A DNA stretch of 64,000 nucleotides from Actinomyces oris. Its GTDB lineage: Bacteria; Actinomycetota; Actinomycetes; Actinomycetales; Actinomycetaceae. Below, in pieces: positions 9,081 to 17,278 of the stretch (the first letter of the stretch is position 1; each line of letters starts with the position of its first letter). A program made the translations under genes and the position numbers. Under the pieces are notes generated by a model. The model saw only the letters and a program-made list of their open reading frames with translations. It had not been told where the DNA came from and searched no databases. The stretch is taken from positions 1-64,000 of the forward strand of contig NZ_VICC01000006.1 of the NCBI RefSeq assembly GCF_006546825.1. Direction: 5' to 3'.

Positions 9081-9998
9081 ATGGCTGGCACGATCACGCG
9101 AGTAAGCTCCTGCGCCCGAGACCTGGCGAGGACGGGTCTCAAGGCGGCGGGCACCGCCCTGTCCTGGTCCACCTGTTTGGCGCCCATTGCCCAGAGACTG
9201 GAGCGCACCAACTTCCACGGCCGCACCGTGAGCCTGCGCGGGGGAGTCGGGGCAGCAGCCGGCGCCGTGACGACTGGGATCGAGGCCGGCAGGCTCCTGC
9301 GGGGCAGGACGGGCTCATCCTCACGGGCAGGACTGGCCGCCACCATCGCGGCTGGGGCCGGGGGATGCGCCGGCCTGGTCGACGACCTCGATGCCGGGGC
9401 CCACGACGGCGACACCCCCGCCAAGGGTCTCAAGGGTCACCTCACCGCCCTCGCCCACGGGCACGTCACCACCGGAGCCCTCAAGATCGCCGTCATCGGC
9501 TCAGGGGCGCTCGTCGGCGGCGTCCTCCTGGCCCGCCACCGAAGCACGGGCGCCGGCGCACGTCCGCTGGCGTCCAGCGCCGTCGACGCCGCGTCCAGCG
9601 CCGTGGTCATCGCAGCCTGGGCGAACCTGCTCAACCTGCTCGACCTGCGCCCCGGACGGGCGCTCAAGACCGCCTGCATCGTGAGCACCCCGCTGCTGGC
9701 CACCCCCGGACGCGACGGCGAGCCCACCCGGATGCTGGCCGCGGGCACCCTGGGAGTCAGCCTCGCAGCCCTGCCGGAGGACCTCCTGGAGAACACGATG
9801 CTGGGGGACACCGGGGCCAACGCCGTCGGCGCCCTGCTGGGCACCGCCCTGGCCTGCCACCCCCACGCCGCGGTGCGCGCCGGGGCCGCCCTGAGCGGGG
9901 TGAGCCTCATCCTGGCCAGCGAGAAGGTCTCCTTCTCCCGCGTCATCACCGACACCCCCGTGCTGGCCGCACTCGACGGGCTGGGACGCCGCCCCTGA
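9081..9998 (+). CDS. MraY/WecA-superfamily phosphoglycosyl transferase-like membrane protein
   Basis: A 305-residue polytopic membrane protein resembling polyprenyl-phosphate sugar-1-phosphate transferases. Seen: RTNFHGRTVSLRGG near the N-terminus (the usual N-x-x-G-R-x-V-x-x-x-G region), GLVDDLDAG followed by KGLKGH near 98-115 (metal-binding DD), NLLDLRPG around 188 in place of the classic NxxNxxDGLDG, and LGDTGANAVGALLG around 240 in place of GDSGS. The core residues are therefore present but divergent. Reaction (transfer of a phospho-sugar to undecaprenyl phosphate) is inferred from superfamily. It lies between steB and murJ, and its stop overlaps the murJ start, linking it to envelope glycan assembly. 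Confidence 0.75.
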   Translation: MAGTITRVSSCARDLARTGLKAAGTALSWSTCLAPIAQRLERTNFHGRTVSLRGGVGAAAGAVTTGIEAGRLLRGRTGSSSRAGLAATIAAGAGGCAGLVDDLDAGAHDGDTPAKGLKGHLTALAHGHVTTGALKIAVIGSGALVGGVLLARHRSTGAGARPLASSAVDAASSAVVIAAWANLLNLLDLRPGRALKTACIVSTPLLATPGRDGEPTRMLAAGTLGVSLAALPEDLLENTMLGDTGANAVGALLGTALACHPHAAVRAGAALSGVSLILASEKVSFSRVITDTPVLAALDGLGRRP

Positions 9999-11644
9999 TG
10001 ACGACCCAGCAACGCCGCGACGGACTGCTCTCAGTGGCCGGGTCCGTCGCCGGCCTGACCCTCGTCTCCCGCGTCCTGGGGTTCCTGCGCTGGCTCGTCC
10101 AGGCCGCCACCGTCGGCACCGGAACGGTGGCGGGCGCCTACACCACGGCCAACCAGCTGCCCAACACCCTCTACGAGGTCGTCGTCGGCGGGGTCCTGGC
10201 CGCCACCGTCGTTCCGCTCCTGGCCGCCCCGATCGCCGCGGGCAAGCGCGAGGAGGTCACCGCCACCGCCTCGGGGTTGCTCGGTCTGGTCCTGGCCGTG
10301 CTGACCCCACTGTCCCTGGGGCTCATCGTCCTGGCCGCACCGATCGCCTCCCTGTTCCCCACCTCCCAGGGCGTGGACCCGGCGCTCCAGCACGAGCTCG
10401 TCGCCTCCTTCCTGCGCATGTTCGCCCTGCAGGTGCCCATGTACGGGGTGGCCGTCGTCCTCACCGGCGTCCTCCAGGCTCACAACCGCTTCACCTGGCC
10501 GGCTCTGACACCGATGCTCTCCAGCCTCGTGGTCATGGCGACCTACGGCCTCTACGGGGTGCTGGCCGGCGACGACGACGCGACCGCCTCCAGCCTCGCC
10601 CTCCAGGTGCTGGGCTGGGGGACGACCCTCGGGGTGGCCGCCCTCAGCCTGCCGCTGCTGTGGCCGGTCCACCGGCTGGGGCTGGGACTGCGCCCCACCC
10701 TGAGACTCGGGGGAGCCCAGGCCCGGCGGGCGGTACGGCTCGGCGGGGCCGGGGTGTGGACGATCCTGGCCCAGCAGGTGAGCGTCCTGGTGGTCCTGGC
10801 CATGGCCCGTTGGGGTGGGCAGACCGGAACTGCTGCGGTCTATCAGTACACGCAGGCCGTCTACGTCCTTCCTTACGCGGTGCTGGCCGTCCCCGTGGCC
10901 ACCGTCCTCTACCCCCGCCTGACCGCCGCCTTCGAGGCCCGCGAGCTGTCGGCGGGCAGTCCCGGTGGCACAGGCGAGGAGAACGTCAGGAGGCTGGTGA
11001 CCACCTCCACGGCCCTGGTCACCGCCGTCGCCGTGGCCGGAACCGCCATGCTGCTGGCCGCCAGCGCCGCCGCCGAGCGCTTCTTCTCCTTCAAGCAGGT
11101 CGACGGGATGGGCCAGGCGCTGGCCGTCCTGGCTCCGGGACTGATCGGCTACGCCCTCATCTACCAGGTCACCCGGGTCCTGTTCGCCGCCGACCGCTCT
11201 CGGCCCGCCGCTCACGCCACCGCGGCCGGCTGGCTGACCGTGGCGGTGGCCTGTGCCGCCTGCGTGCGCCTCATGGCGCCCGCAGGTGGGGACGGGCGCG
11301 CCACCCTCGTGGCCCTGGGAATGGGCACGACCATTGGGATGACGGTGGCGGGAGCGAGCCTGCTGATCGTTCTGGCCCGAGTCATGGGGGGCCGGGTGCT
11401 GCGCGCGACCCTGACCGCGCTCGGTGCGGGGCTGCCCGTGGCCCTCGTCCTCGGGCTGGCCGTCCGAGAGGCGACCACCCGCGTCACCTCCCTGCCCCTG
11501 GCCGTCATCACCGCCGTGATCGGTGCCGCTGTGGCCGCGGCCCTCGTCCTGGTGGTCATCCACCTGGCTGACCGCAGCCTCCTGGCATCGGTACGTGGTG
11601 GCAGGCCGACGGTGACAACGAAGGACGACAAGGAGCAACCATGA
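9998..11644 (+). CDS. murJ: Lipid II flippase MurJ/MviN family
   Basis: A 548-residue membrane protein of the MOP superfamily with about 14 predicted transmembrane helices. The N-terminus has the family hallmark SRVLGFLRWLVQAATVG, followed by ANQLPNTLYEVVVGGVL, and later QVPMYGVAVVLTGVLQAHNRF. MurJ flips lipid-linked peptidoglycan precursors across the membrane. Start at 9998 overlaps the preceding stop; the open frame continues far upstream but only as an out-of-phase reading of the phosphotransferase gene. The stop overlaps the ATG of the following glycosyltransferase. It has no large cytosolic kinase-like C-terminal extension of the mycobacterial type. Confidence 0.92.
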   Translation: MTTQQRRDGLLSVAGSVAGLTLVSRVLGFLRWLVQAATVGTGTVAGAYTTANQLPNTLYEVVVGGVLAATVVPLLAAPIAAGKREEVTATASGLLGLVLAVLTPLSLGLIVLAAPIASLFPTSQGVDPALQHELVASFLRMFALQVPMYGVAVVLTGVLQAHNRFTWPALTPMLSSLVVMATYGLYGVLAGDDDATASSLALQVLGWGTTLGVAALSLPLLWPVHRLGLGLRPTLRLGGAQARRAVRLGGAGVWTILAQQVSVLVVLAMARWGGQTGTAAVYQYTQAVYVLPYAVLAVPVATVLYPRLTAAFEARELSAGSPGGTGEENVRRLVTTSTALVTAVAVAGTAMLLAASAAAERFFSFKQVDGMGQALAVLAPGLIGYALIYQVTRVLFAADRSRPAAHATAAGWLTVAVACAACVRLMAPAGGDGRATLVALGMGTTIGMTVAGASLLIVLARVMGGRVLRATLTALGAGLPVALVLGLAVREATTRVTSLPLAVITAVIGAAVAAALVLVVIHLADRSLLASVRGGRPTVTTKDDKEQP

Positions 11645-12798
11645 GCGACGTCGACGCCACGAATAAGCCCGGTGCCGTACAGGACCCGCAGGTCGGGCGC
11701 CGGAGGATCCTCCAGGTGTGCGGATCGGCTGCCGGAGGGGTGCGGGCCCACCTGGCTGACTGCGCCCGCCTCCTGGCCGCCGACGGCCACGACGTCATTG
11801 TTGAGGCCCCCGCCGCGGTCCTTGACGGACTGGATATCGAGCCGGCTCGCGCCGAGCCACTCGAGATCGGCCCCCGCCCCAGCCTCAACGACACCCTGGC
11901 CGTGGCCAGGCTACGTCGCCTGGGCCGGCGCGCCGACGTCCTTCACGCCCACGGCCTGCGAGCCGGGGCCCTGGCCGCCCTGGCCCTGGGACGACGCCGC
12001 CGCGGACGCACGCGGCTGGTCGTCACCCTCCACAACCTCACCGTCGGGGGGCGCCTGACCACCTTGGTGGGGGACAGGCTCGAGCGGCTCATCGCCCGGC
12101 GCGCCGACCTCGTCCTGGCGGTCAGCCCCGACCTGGCTGAACGGGCCCAGGATCTCGGCGCCCCACACGTCGAGCTCGCCATCATCCCCGCGGTGCCACC
12201 CCAGCAGCCCGCTGAACCGGGCGCCTCCGACGCGGCCGCGGCGGAGGATGCCTGGCCGCGAAGCGGGGCCCGCCTCCTGACCGTCGCCCGCCTGGCTCCC
12301 CAGAAGGGCCTGCCGCTGCTGCTCGAGGCCTCCGCGATCCTCTCCCGCGAGGTTGACGCCGGCCGGCTGACCGCCTTCACCTGGGCCCTCGCCGGGGACG
12401 GTCCCGGCCGCGAGCAGGCCGCTGAGCGCATCGCCGCCGAACAGCTCCCGGTCACCCTCCTGGGGCGGCGAAGCGATGCCCCGGCCCTCATGGAGGTCGC
12501 TGACGTCGTCGTCCAGACCAGCCTGTGGGAGGGCCAGCCCCTCACCATCCAGGAGGCTCTGCGCGCAGGCGCCGCGATCGTGGCCACCGACGTCGGAGGC
12601 ACCGCCGTGACCGCCAGAGGAGGAGCCGTCCTCGTGGACCCTCAGGCCCAGGCCGTCGCGGAGGCAGTTCGAACCCTCCTGAGCGACCCCGAGGCCCGCA
12701 CCCGCGCCGCTGAGCGCGCGCAGGCGGCGGCCAGAGGCCTTCCCGGGCTCGAGGACCTGGCGGCCCAGCTGCGACAGACGGTCCTCGACCTGCACTGA
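11641..12798 (+). CDS. GT4-family glycosyltransferase
   Basis: A 385-residue GT-B fold glycosyltransferase. Seen: N-terminal acceptor domain with the glycine loop CGSAAGGVRAHL (about 30) and DVLHAHGLRAG; C-terminal nucleotide-sugar domain with LLTVARLAPQKGLPLLLEA (about 215-235), AGDGPGREQA, and ADVVVQTSLWEGQPLTIQEAL, which carries the conserved E-x7-E pair. No signal or membrane segment, so probably peripheral at the inner face of the membrane. Translationally overlapped with murJ (ATGA). With the upstream phosphotransferase-like protein this suggests synthesis of a lipid-linked glycan; donor and acceptor are unknown. Confidence 0.85.
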   Translation: MSDVDATNKPGAVQDPQVGRRRILQVCGSAAGGVRAHLADCARLLAADGHDVIVEAPAAVLDGLDIEPARAEPLEIGPRPSLNDTLAVARLRRLGRRADVLHAHGLRAGALAALALGRRRRGRTRLVVTLHNLTVGGRLTTLVGDRLERLIARRADLVLAVSPDLAERAQDLGAPHVELAIIPAVPPQQPAEPGASDAAAAEDAWPRSGARLLTVARLAPQKGLPLLLEASAILSREVDAGRLTAFTWALAGDGPGREQAAERIAAEQLPVTLLGRRSDAPALMEVADVVVQTSLWEGQPLTIQEALRAGAAIVATDVGGTAVTARGGAVLVDPQAQAVAEAVRTLLSDPEARTRAAERAQAAARGLPGLEDLAAQLRQTVLDLH

Positions 12799-12880
12799 GC
12801 CGCCCTGTCCCGAGCGGTAGCATCGTGGTGCCCGAGCGCCCAGCAGCGACGACGCCGGCAGCGAGAATGAGGAGCCAATC

Positions 12881-13585
12881 GTGGATCATCCGGTGACGAG
12901 CACCCGCAGTGGCGATGGATTGGAGAACAGCCTCGCCGACACGCGCGAACCTGGGCGGGAGCTGGTCTCCAGCGAGCGGGTCTGGAGCGGGCCGATCTTC
13001 GCCGTCGACGCCGACCAGGTGCGCCTGGGGCCCGGTCAGGAGCCGGTGTCCCGTCAGGTCGTCGTCCACCATGACGCCGTCGCCGTCGTCGCCCTGCGCG
13101 AGGGCGAGGCATCCTCCCAGGCCGACGGTGCCGCGGAGATCCTCATGATTCGCCAGTACCGTCATCCCGTGCGCGCCTGCCTGTGGGAGATCCCCGCGGG
13201 ACTGCTCGACGTGGCGGGGGAGGAACCGGCTGTCGCCGCCGCCCGAGAGCTCGCCGAGGAGACCGACTACGAGGCGGCCACCTGGCACACGCTGGCCGAG
13301 TTCTACGCCTCGCCCGGCTTCACCACTGAGGGGGCCCGGATCTTCCTCGCCCAGGACCTGAGCCTGCTGCCCGAGGACCGGCGCACCGTCCGCGAGGACG
13401 AGGAGGCCGAGTTCGTGCCCACCTGGGTCCGCCTGGACGAGGCCCTCGACGCCGTCATGGGCGGCCGCCTGCACAACCCCTCCACGGTGCTCGGAGTCCT
13501 GGCCACGGCCCAGGCGCGCACCCGCGGCTGGGTGGGACTGCGTCCCGCTGACGCCCCCTGGCTGCGCAGCCCGGAGAGCCTGTAA
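12881..13585 (+). CDS. Nudix hydrolase, ADP-ribose pyrophosphatase-like
   Basis: A 234-residue Nudix protein. Seen: VVHHDAVAVVALREG, IRQYRHPVRACLWEIPAGLLDVAGEE-type beta strand into the Nudix box (residues ~107-131) with ARELAEETDYE. The metal-binding glutamates are present, but the Gly usually following EE-x in the box is Asp129. The C-terminal EFYASPGFTTEGARIFLAQ segment is typical of ADP-ribose pyrophosphatases. GTG start at 12881 with GAGGAGCC upstream. Matches Rv1700 at the end of the equivalent mycobacterial block. Likely hydrolyses ADP-ribose to AMP and ribose-5-phosphate in the cytoplasm. Confidence 0.85.
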   Translation: MDHPVTSTRSGDGLENSLADTREPGRELVSSERVWSGPIFAVDADQVRLGPGQEPVSRQVVVHHDAVAVVALREGEASSQADGAAEILMIRQYRHPVRACLWEIPAGLLDVAGEEPAVAAARELAEETDYEAATWHTLAEFYASPGFTTEGARIFLAQDLSLLPEDRRTVREDEEAEFVPTWVRLDEALDAVMGGRLHNPSTVLGVLATAQARTRGWVGLRPADAPWLRSPESL

Positions 13586-13730
13586 GACGAGTCAAAGTAC
13601 TTGTCTGTCACCAGTGGGAGCACTTTCGGACCGGCGTTCCTGGGCAAGATAGTGGCCAGGATTCGGCGAGTCTGCCCGCCATGGCGAGCGAGGGCCGCCT
13701 GACTCAGGTGAAGAACACCTTGAACGTCAA

Positions 13731-13742
13731 TCGATTAATCGA
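13731..13742. promoter_or_regulatory. Perfect palindrome, candidate LacI-family operator 1
   Basis: TCGATTAATCGA is a perfect 12-base palindrome 111 bases upstream of the LacI-type regulator. LacI-family operators are commonly AT-centred palindromes of this size. Its spacing from the second site is about 25 bases. Confidence 0.45.
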
Positions 13743-13755
13743 CTTGGCTCAATGT

Positions 13756-13770
13756 GGTTAACCGGTTGAC
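13756..13770. promoter_or_regulatory. Candidate LacI-family operator 2
   Basis: GGTTAACCGGTTGAC contains the palindromes GGTTAACC and AACCGGTT; the TTAACCGGTTGA core is the shape expected for a LacI-family operator with a central CpG. It overlaps a TTGACT -35-like hexamer, which would permit autorepression. Confidence 0.55.
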
Positions 13771-13795
13771 TCATGAGCGTGTTCTGAGTCATGAT
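13766..13795 (+). promoter_or_regulatory. Putative promoter of the LacI-type regulator
   Basis: TTGACT (13766-13771) and CATGAT (13790-13795) are separated by 18 bases. The -35 overlaps operator 2. A TGACTCA/TGAGTCA inverted repeat also lies in the spacer. The -10 is a weak match, so this is tentative. Confidence 0.35.
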
Positions 13796-13852
13796 CTCTC
13801 TGTGTCCGGTACCGATGCCGGGCCTCCCGACCAGAAGAGGGGAGGGGAGACG

Positions 13853-14866
13853 ATGACGACTCTCGCCGATGTCGCTGCCGCGGCTGGTGTCTCCAAGGCT
13901 GCGGCCTCCCTCGTGCTCTCCGGCAAGTTCGAGGGACGCGTGAGCGAGCGCAAGGCTGAGCGGGTCCGTATGGCCGCTGACGAGCTCGGCTACGTCCGTG
14001 ACGCCATTGCCGGTGGTATGCGCAACGGTCGAACCCGTACGATCGGGGTCATCGGCGAGCGTGTCCTGTCCACGCCCTACGCCGTCTCCATGATCGACGC
14101 TGTTCTGTCCACCAGCCAGAGCCTCGGGTGGTCCGTCCTTCTCACTGACGCAGGACACGACGGCGTCGCCGCCAAGGAGGCAGTCCGCGAAATGGTCGCC
14201 CGGCGCGTCGGCCAGGTGGTCATTGCCTCGATGTATCACCGCGTTGTTCCGGTTCCTGAGCAGATCAAGGATGTCGTCGTGCTCAACGGCGTTGCTGACC
14301 GCCCTGGGGTTCCTGGTGTCGTTCCCGATGAGCGTCAAGGCGCCAGCGATGCCGTTGCCCACCTCGTCGACCTCGGCCACCGCCGTATCGGCTACCTTGG
14401 GCACGACGACGCCGAGAGCATCGCTGTGCGTGAGCGTTCCGACTCCTACCGCCACAGCCTTCGAGAGGCCGGGCTGGCGGTGGACGAGTCGCTCCTCGTC
14501 ACCGGGGGACTCGATCCCGACAGCGTCGACGCCACTGCCCGCCGTCTCCTCGACCGGCCTGATCGTCCGACCGCCGTCTTCTGCTACAACGACGCCCTGG
14601 CGGCCGGCGTCTTCCGGCAGGCGGTACGCCTGGGGATCTCCATTCCCAACGACCTCTCTGTTATCGGCTTCGACGACCTTGCGCTCATCTCTACGAACCT
14701 TGATCCCAGGCTCACCACGATGCGCCTGCCGCACTGGGAGATGGCCGAGTGGCTCACTCGCGAGCTCGCAGCGGGCCGTACAGCCGAGCTCCCGGACGTC
14801 ACTCGTTTCCCCTGCCCTCTCATCGAGCGAGCCTCCACGGCGCCTCCCACCACCTCGCTGCCGTAG
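13853..14866 (+). CDS. LacI-family transcriptional regulator of the sugar locus
   Basis: A 337-residue regulator. N-terminal LacI helix-turn-helix: TTLADVAAAAGVSKAAASLVLSG (unusual in having AASLVLSG instead of TVSRVLNG), then a periplasmic-binding-protein-like effector domain (TIGVIGERV, RRIGYLGHDD, PTAVFCYNDALAAGV, LSVIGFDDLAL). ATG at 13853 is chosen for the strong GAGGGGAGGGG-type ribosome binding site and because the DNA-binding domain begins there. It precedes the binding protein, permeases and glycosidases on the same strand and is expected to repress them until a fructan-derived sugar is bound (inference). Confidence 0.9.
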   Translation: MTTLADVAAAAGVSKAAASLVLSGKFEGRVSERKAERVRMAADELGYVRDAIAGGMRNGRTRTIGVIGERVLSTPYAVSMIDAVLSTSQSLGWSVLLTDAGHDGVAAKEAVREMVARRVGQVVIASMYHRVVPVPEQIKDVVVLNGVADRPGVPGVVPDERQGASDAVAHLVDLGHRRIGYLGHDDAESIAVRERSDSYRHSLREAGLAVDESLLVTGGLDPDSVDATARRLLDRPDRPTAVFCYNDALAAGVFRQAVRLGISIPNDLSVIGFDDLALISTNLDPRLTTMRLPHWEMAEWLTRELAAGRTAELPDVTRFPCPLIERASTAPPTTSLP

Positions 14867-14963
14867 CTCGGGCGCCGCACACGAGGTCGGCCCCACCAGC
14901 TCTCCGCCCGATGGGTGGAGTCAGTTCCCCACCACTCACGCTGATACACAAAGGAGTGCCATC

Positions 14964-16241
14964 ATGATGACCACCCGCCGTATGTTTCTTGGCGCCAGCG
15001 CCGCCGCCTTGACCACGCTTGCCGCATGCTCCTCTCAGTCCGGAAAGGGGGCGGGCGGCCTGACTCTCTGGACCCACAATGGAGGCAACAAGGAGGAGCT
15101 CGACGTCGTCAACAGCGCGGTCAAGGACTTCAACGCCGCGAACCCCAACACCCCGGTCACGGTGAAGTCCTTCCCGCAGGAGTCCTACAACGATGCCATT
15201 GCCTCAGCCGCAGTCTCCGGCAACCTGCCCGACATCCTCGACCTTGACGGCCCGATCATGTCCAACTGGGCCTGGGCCGGATACCTCTCGCCACTGACAA
15301 TCTCGCAGGATCTCCAGGGAAAGATCATCGACTCCGCTAAAGGGGTCTGGAACAACAAGCTCTACTCCGTCGGCCCCTACGACACCTCGCTGTGCTTCCT
15401 TGGACGTAAGTCGGCCTTCGACAAAGCCGGTGTCACCATCCCCACGGTCAACAAGCCGTGGACGAAGGACGAGTTCATGGGTGCCCTCGACAAGCTCTCA
15501 AAACTCGACGGCTTCAGCTACGCCATTGACATGTCGGTGTGGGACACCGCCGAGTGGTGGCCCTACGCCTACGCTCCCATGCTCCAGTCCTTCGGTGGCG
15601 ACCTCATTGACCGCAAGAGCTATGAGACCGCAGAGGGCTTCCTCAACGGGGACAAGGCCGTCGAGTGGGGCACCTGGTTCCGCTCGCTGTTCACCTCCAA
15701 CTACGCCTCTCAGACCCCGGCCAAGGACGGCCAGGACTTCCTTCAAGGCAAGGTGCCGCTCGTCTATGCCGGCGGATGGAAGGTCCTCAAGGCCCAGGAG
15801 ACCTTCGGCGAGGACGAGGTCCTCATCCTCCCCCCTGTCGACTTCGGCGCGGGTGCTCACGTAGGCGGCGGCTCCTGGCAGTGGGGTGTGTCCTCCTCCT
15901 CGAAGAACGCCGACGCTGCGAACAAGTTCATTGAGTTCCTCATGCAGGACAAGTACCTCGTTCAGTACTCCGACGCAATCGGCAACTTCCCGTCAATCGA
16001 GTCGGCCACCCCGAAGACGAAGTACTACGGCGAGGGCAAGCCGCTGGAACCTGTTTACGAGATCGGTAAAAAGTACGCCCTCCTGCGTCCTGCGACACCC
16101 GGATACAAGGTCATCTCATCGACTTTCGACAAGGCCGCTCGGGACATCGTTTCCGGTTCCGATGTCAAGTCGACCCTTGACCAGGCCGTCAAGGACATCA
16201 ACGCGGATATCAAGTCGAACGATGGCTACAAGGCCAAGTAG
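14964..16241 (+). CDS. ABC sugar-binding lipoprotein
   Basis: A 425-residue family 1 extracellular solute-binding protein. It has a Tat-like twin arginine (MMTTRRMFLG) and a lipobox ending LAAC with the lipidated Cys22, so it should be membrane-anchored and face outside. Motifs such as LTLWTHNGGNKEELD and WAWAGYLSPL fit the sugar-binding (UgpB/MalE-like) family. ATG at 14964 lies seven bases after AAGGAG; the next codon is also ATG. Followed by two permeases; the substrate is inferred to be a fructo-oligosaccharide from the neighbouring GH32-clan genes. Confidence 0.9.
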   Translation: MMTTRRMFLGASAAALTTLAACSSQSGKGAGGLTLWTHNGGNKEELDVVNSAVKDFNAANPNTPVTVKSFPQESYNDAIASAAVSGNLPDILDLDGPIMSNWAWAGYLSPLTISQDLQGKIIDSAKGVWNNKLYSVGPYDTSLCFLGRKSAFDKAGVTIPTVNKPWTKDEFMGALDKLSKLDGFSYAIDMSVWDTAEWWPYAYAPMLQSFGGDLIDRKSYETAEGFLNGDKAVEWGTWFRSLFTSNYASQTPAKDGQDFLQGKVPLVYAGGWKVLKAQETFGEDEVLILPPVDFGAGAHVGGGSWQWGVSSSSKNADAANKFIEFLMQDKYLVQYSDAIGNFPSIESATPKTKYYGEGKPLEPVYEIGKKYALLRPATPGYKVISSTFDKAARDIVSGSDVKSTLDQAVKDINADIKSNDGYKAK

Positions 16242-16359
16242 GCCAAGTGCGCTACTGAGTACCTGATCGTGCGGCCGGTCAACAGCCGCTCCACCTTCCT
16301 ACACCACCAGCACCGATCCGGCGTGCGCGTAAGAGTGCGCCGCCGGGAAGGGAACCGAT

Positions 16360-17277
16360 ATGGCAGCCCCCAGTACCATGAGGCGCCGCGGCAGGACCGC
16401 CGCATTGCGCAGAGAGGCTAGGACGGCGTGGCTCATGAGCTCGCCGGCCCTCCTGCTCCTCCTGCTTTTCATGGGCATTCCGATCCTGCTTACCTTCATC
16501 CTGTCCTTCACGAATACGCGTCTCATCTCCCCCAACCCTCCGCAGTTCATCGGGATGGAGAACTTCGTACGGGCGTTCACCGACGACCCGACCTTCACCC
16601 GGTCTCTGGCGAATACTGTCTTGTTCGCGCTCGTTGTCGTGCCCTTCCAGTCCATCCTTGCCCTAGCGCTGGCGATTCTTGTCAACCAGAAGGTCAAGGG
16701 AGTCACTGCTTTCCGGACAATGATCTTCATGCCCGTGGTGACCTCCATGGTTGTGGTCTCCATCCTGTGGAGCTTCTTCTATCAGGACAATGGCCTGTTC
16801 AACTCGATGCTCAACACCGTCACTGGCGGCGGGTGGTCCACCATTGCCTGGCTCAACCACCCTGGCACCGCGATGCCTGCCATTATCGTGCTGTCAATCT
16901 GGCAAGCGGTCGGTTTCCATATGATCATCTGGCTCTCCGGCCTGCAAATGATTGACCCGGTTCTCTACGAGGCCGCTGACCTCGACGGCGTCAACGGTTG
17001 GCAGCGCTTCCGCTACATAACATGGCCGGGGCTGCATTCGACGATGGTCTTCATCCTCGTCACCATCACGATTGCTGCGCTGGGCCTGTTCGTCCAGGTC
17101 GACGTTATGACATCCGGAGGTCCCCAAGATGCCACCTCGACAATCGTCTACCACGCGGTGCGCAGGGGATACCGTGAGCAGGACATGGGGTACGGCAGCT
17201 CCATCTCACTCATATTCTTCATTGCCGTCCTGCTCATCAGTCTCATCCAGCGCTGGCTCACCAGGGAGAAGGACTGA
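16360..17277 (+). CDS. ABC sugar transporter permease (MalF-like)
   Basis: A 305-residue inner membrane permease with six predicted transmembrane helices; the first is ALLLLLLFMGIPILLTFILS at ~28-48. The EAA loop that contacts the ATPase is EAADLDGVNGWQRFRYITWPGL-like near residue 205. Preceded by a GGAAGGG ribosome binding site and ends one base before the next permease, so the pair is co-translated. Belongs to the carbohydrate uptake transporter 1 type, pairing with the lipoprotein upstream. Confidence 0.9.
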   Translation: MAAPSTMRRRGRTAALRREARTAWLMSSPALLLLLLFMGIPILLTFILSFTNTRLISPNPPQFIGMENFVRAFTDDPTFTRSLANTVLFALVVVPFQSILALALAILVNQKVKGVTAFRTMIFMPVVTSMVVVSILWSFFYQDNGLFNSMLNTVTGGGWSTIAWLNHPGTAMPAIIVLSIWQAVGFHMIIWLSGLQMIDPVLYEAADLDGVNGWQRFRYITWPGLHSTMVFILVTITIAALGLFVQVDVMTSGGPQDATSTIVYHAVRRGYREQDMGYGSSISLIFFIAVLLISLIQRWLTREKD

Positions 17278-17278
17278 C

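Noticed and set aside
9365-9997. 211-codon 5' extension of the murJ frame
   Set aside because: Arg/Pro/Gly-rich shadow of the overlapping phosphotransferase gene; the MurJ fold starts at 9998.
14223-14963. Extension of the sugar-binding protein frame into the LacI gene
   Set aside because: The signal peptide and ribosome binding site place the start at 14964; the upstream part is a shadow of the regulator.
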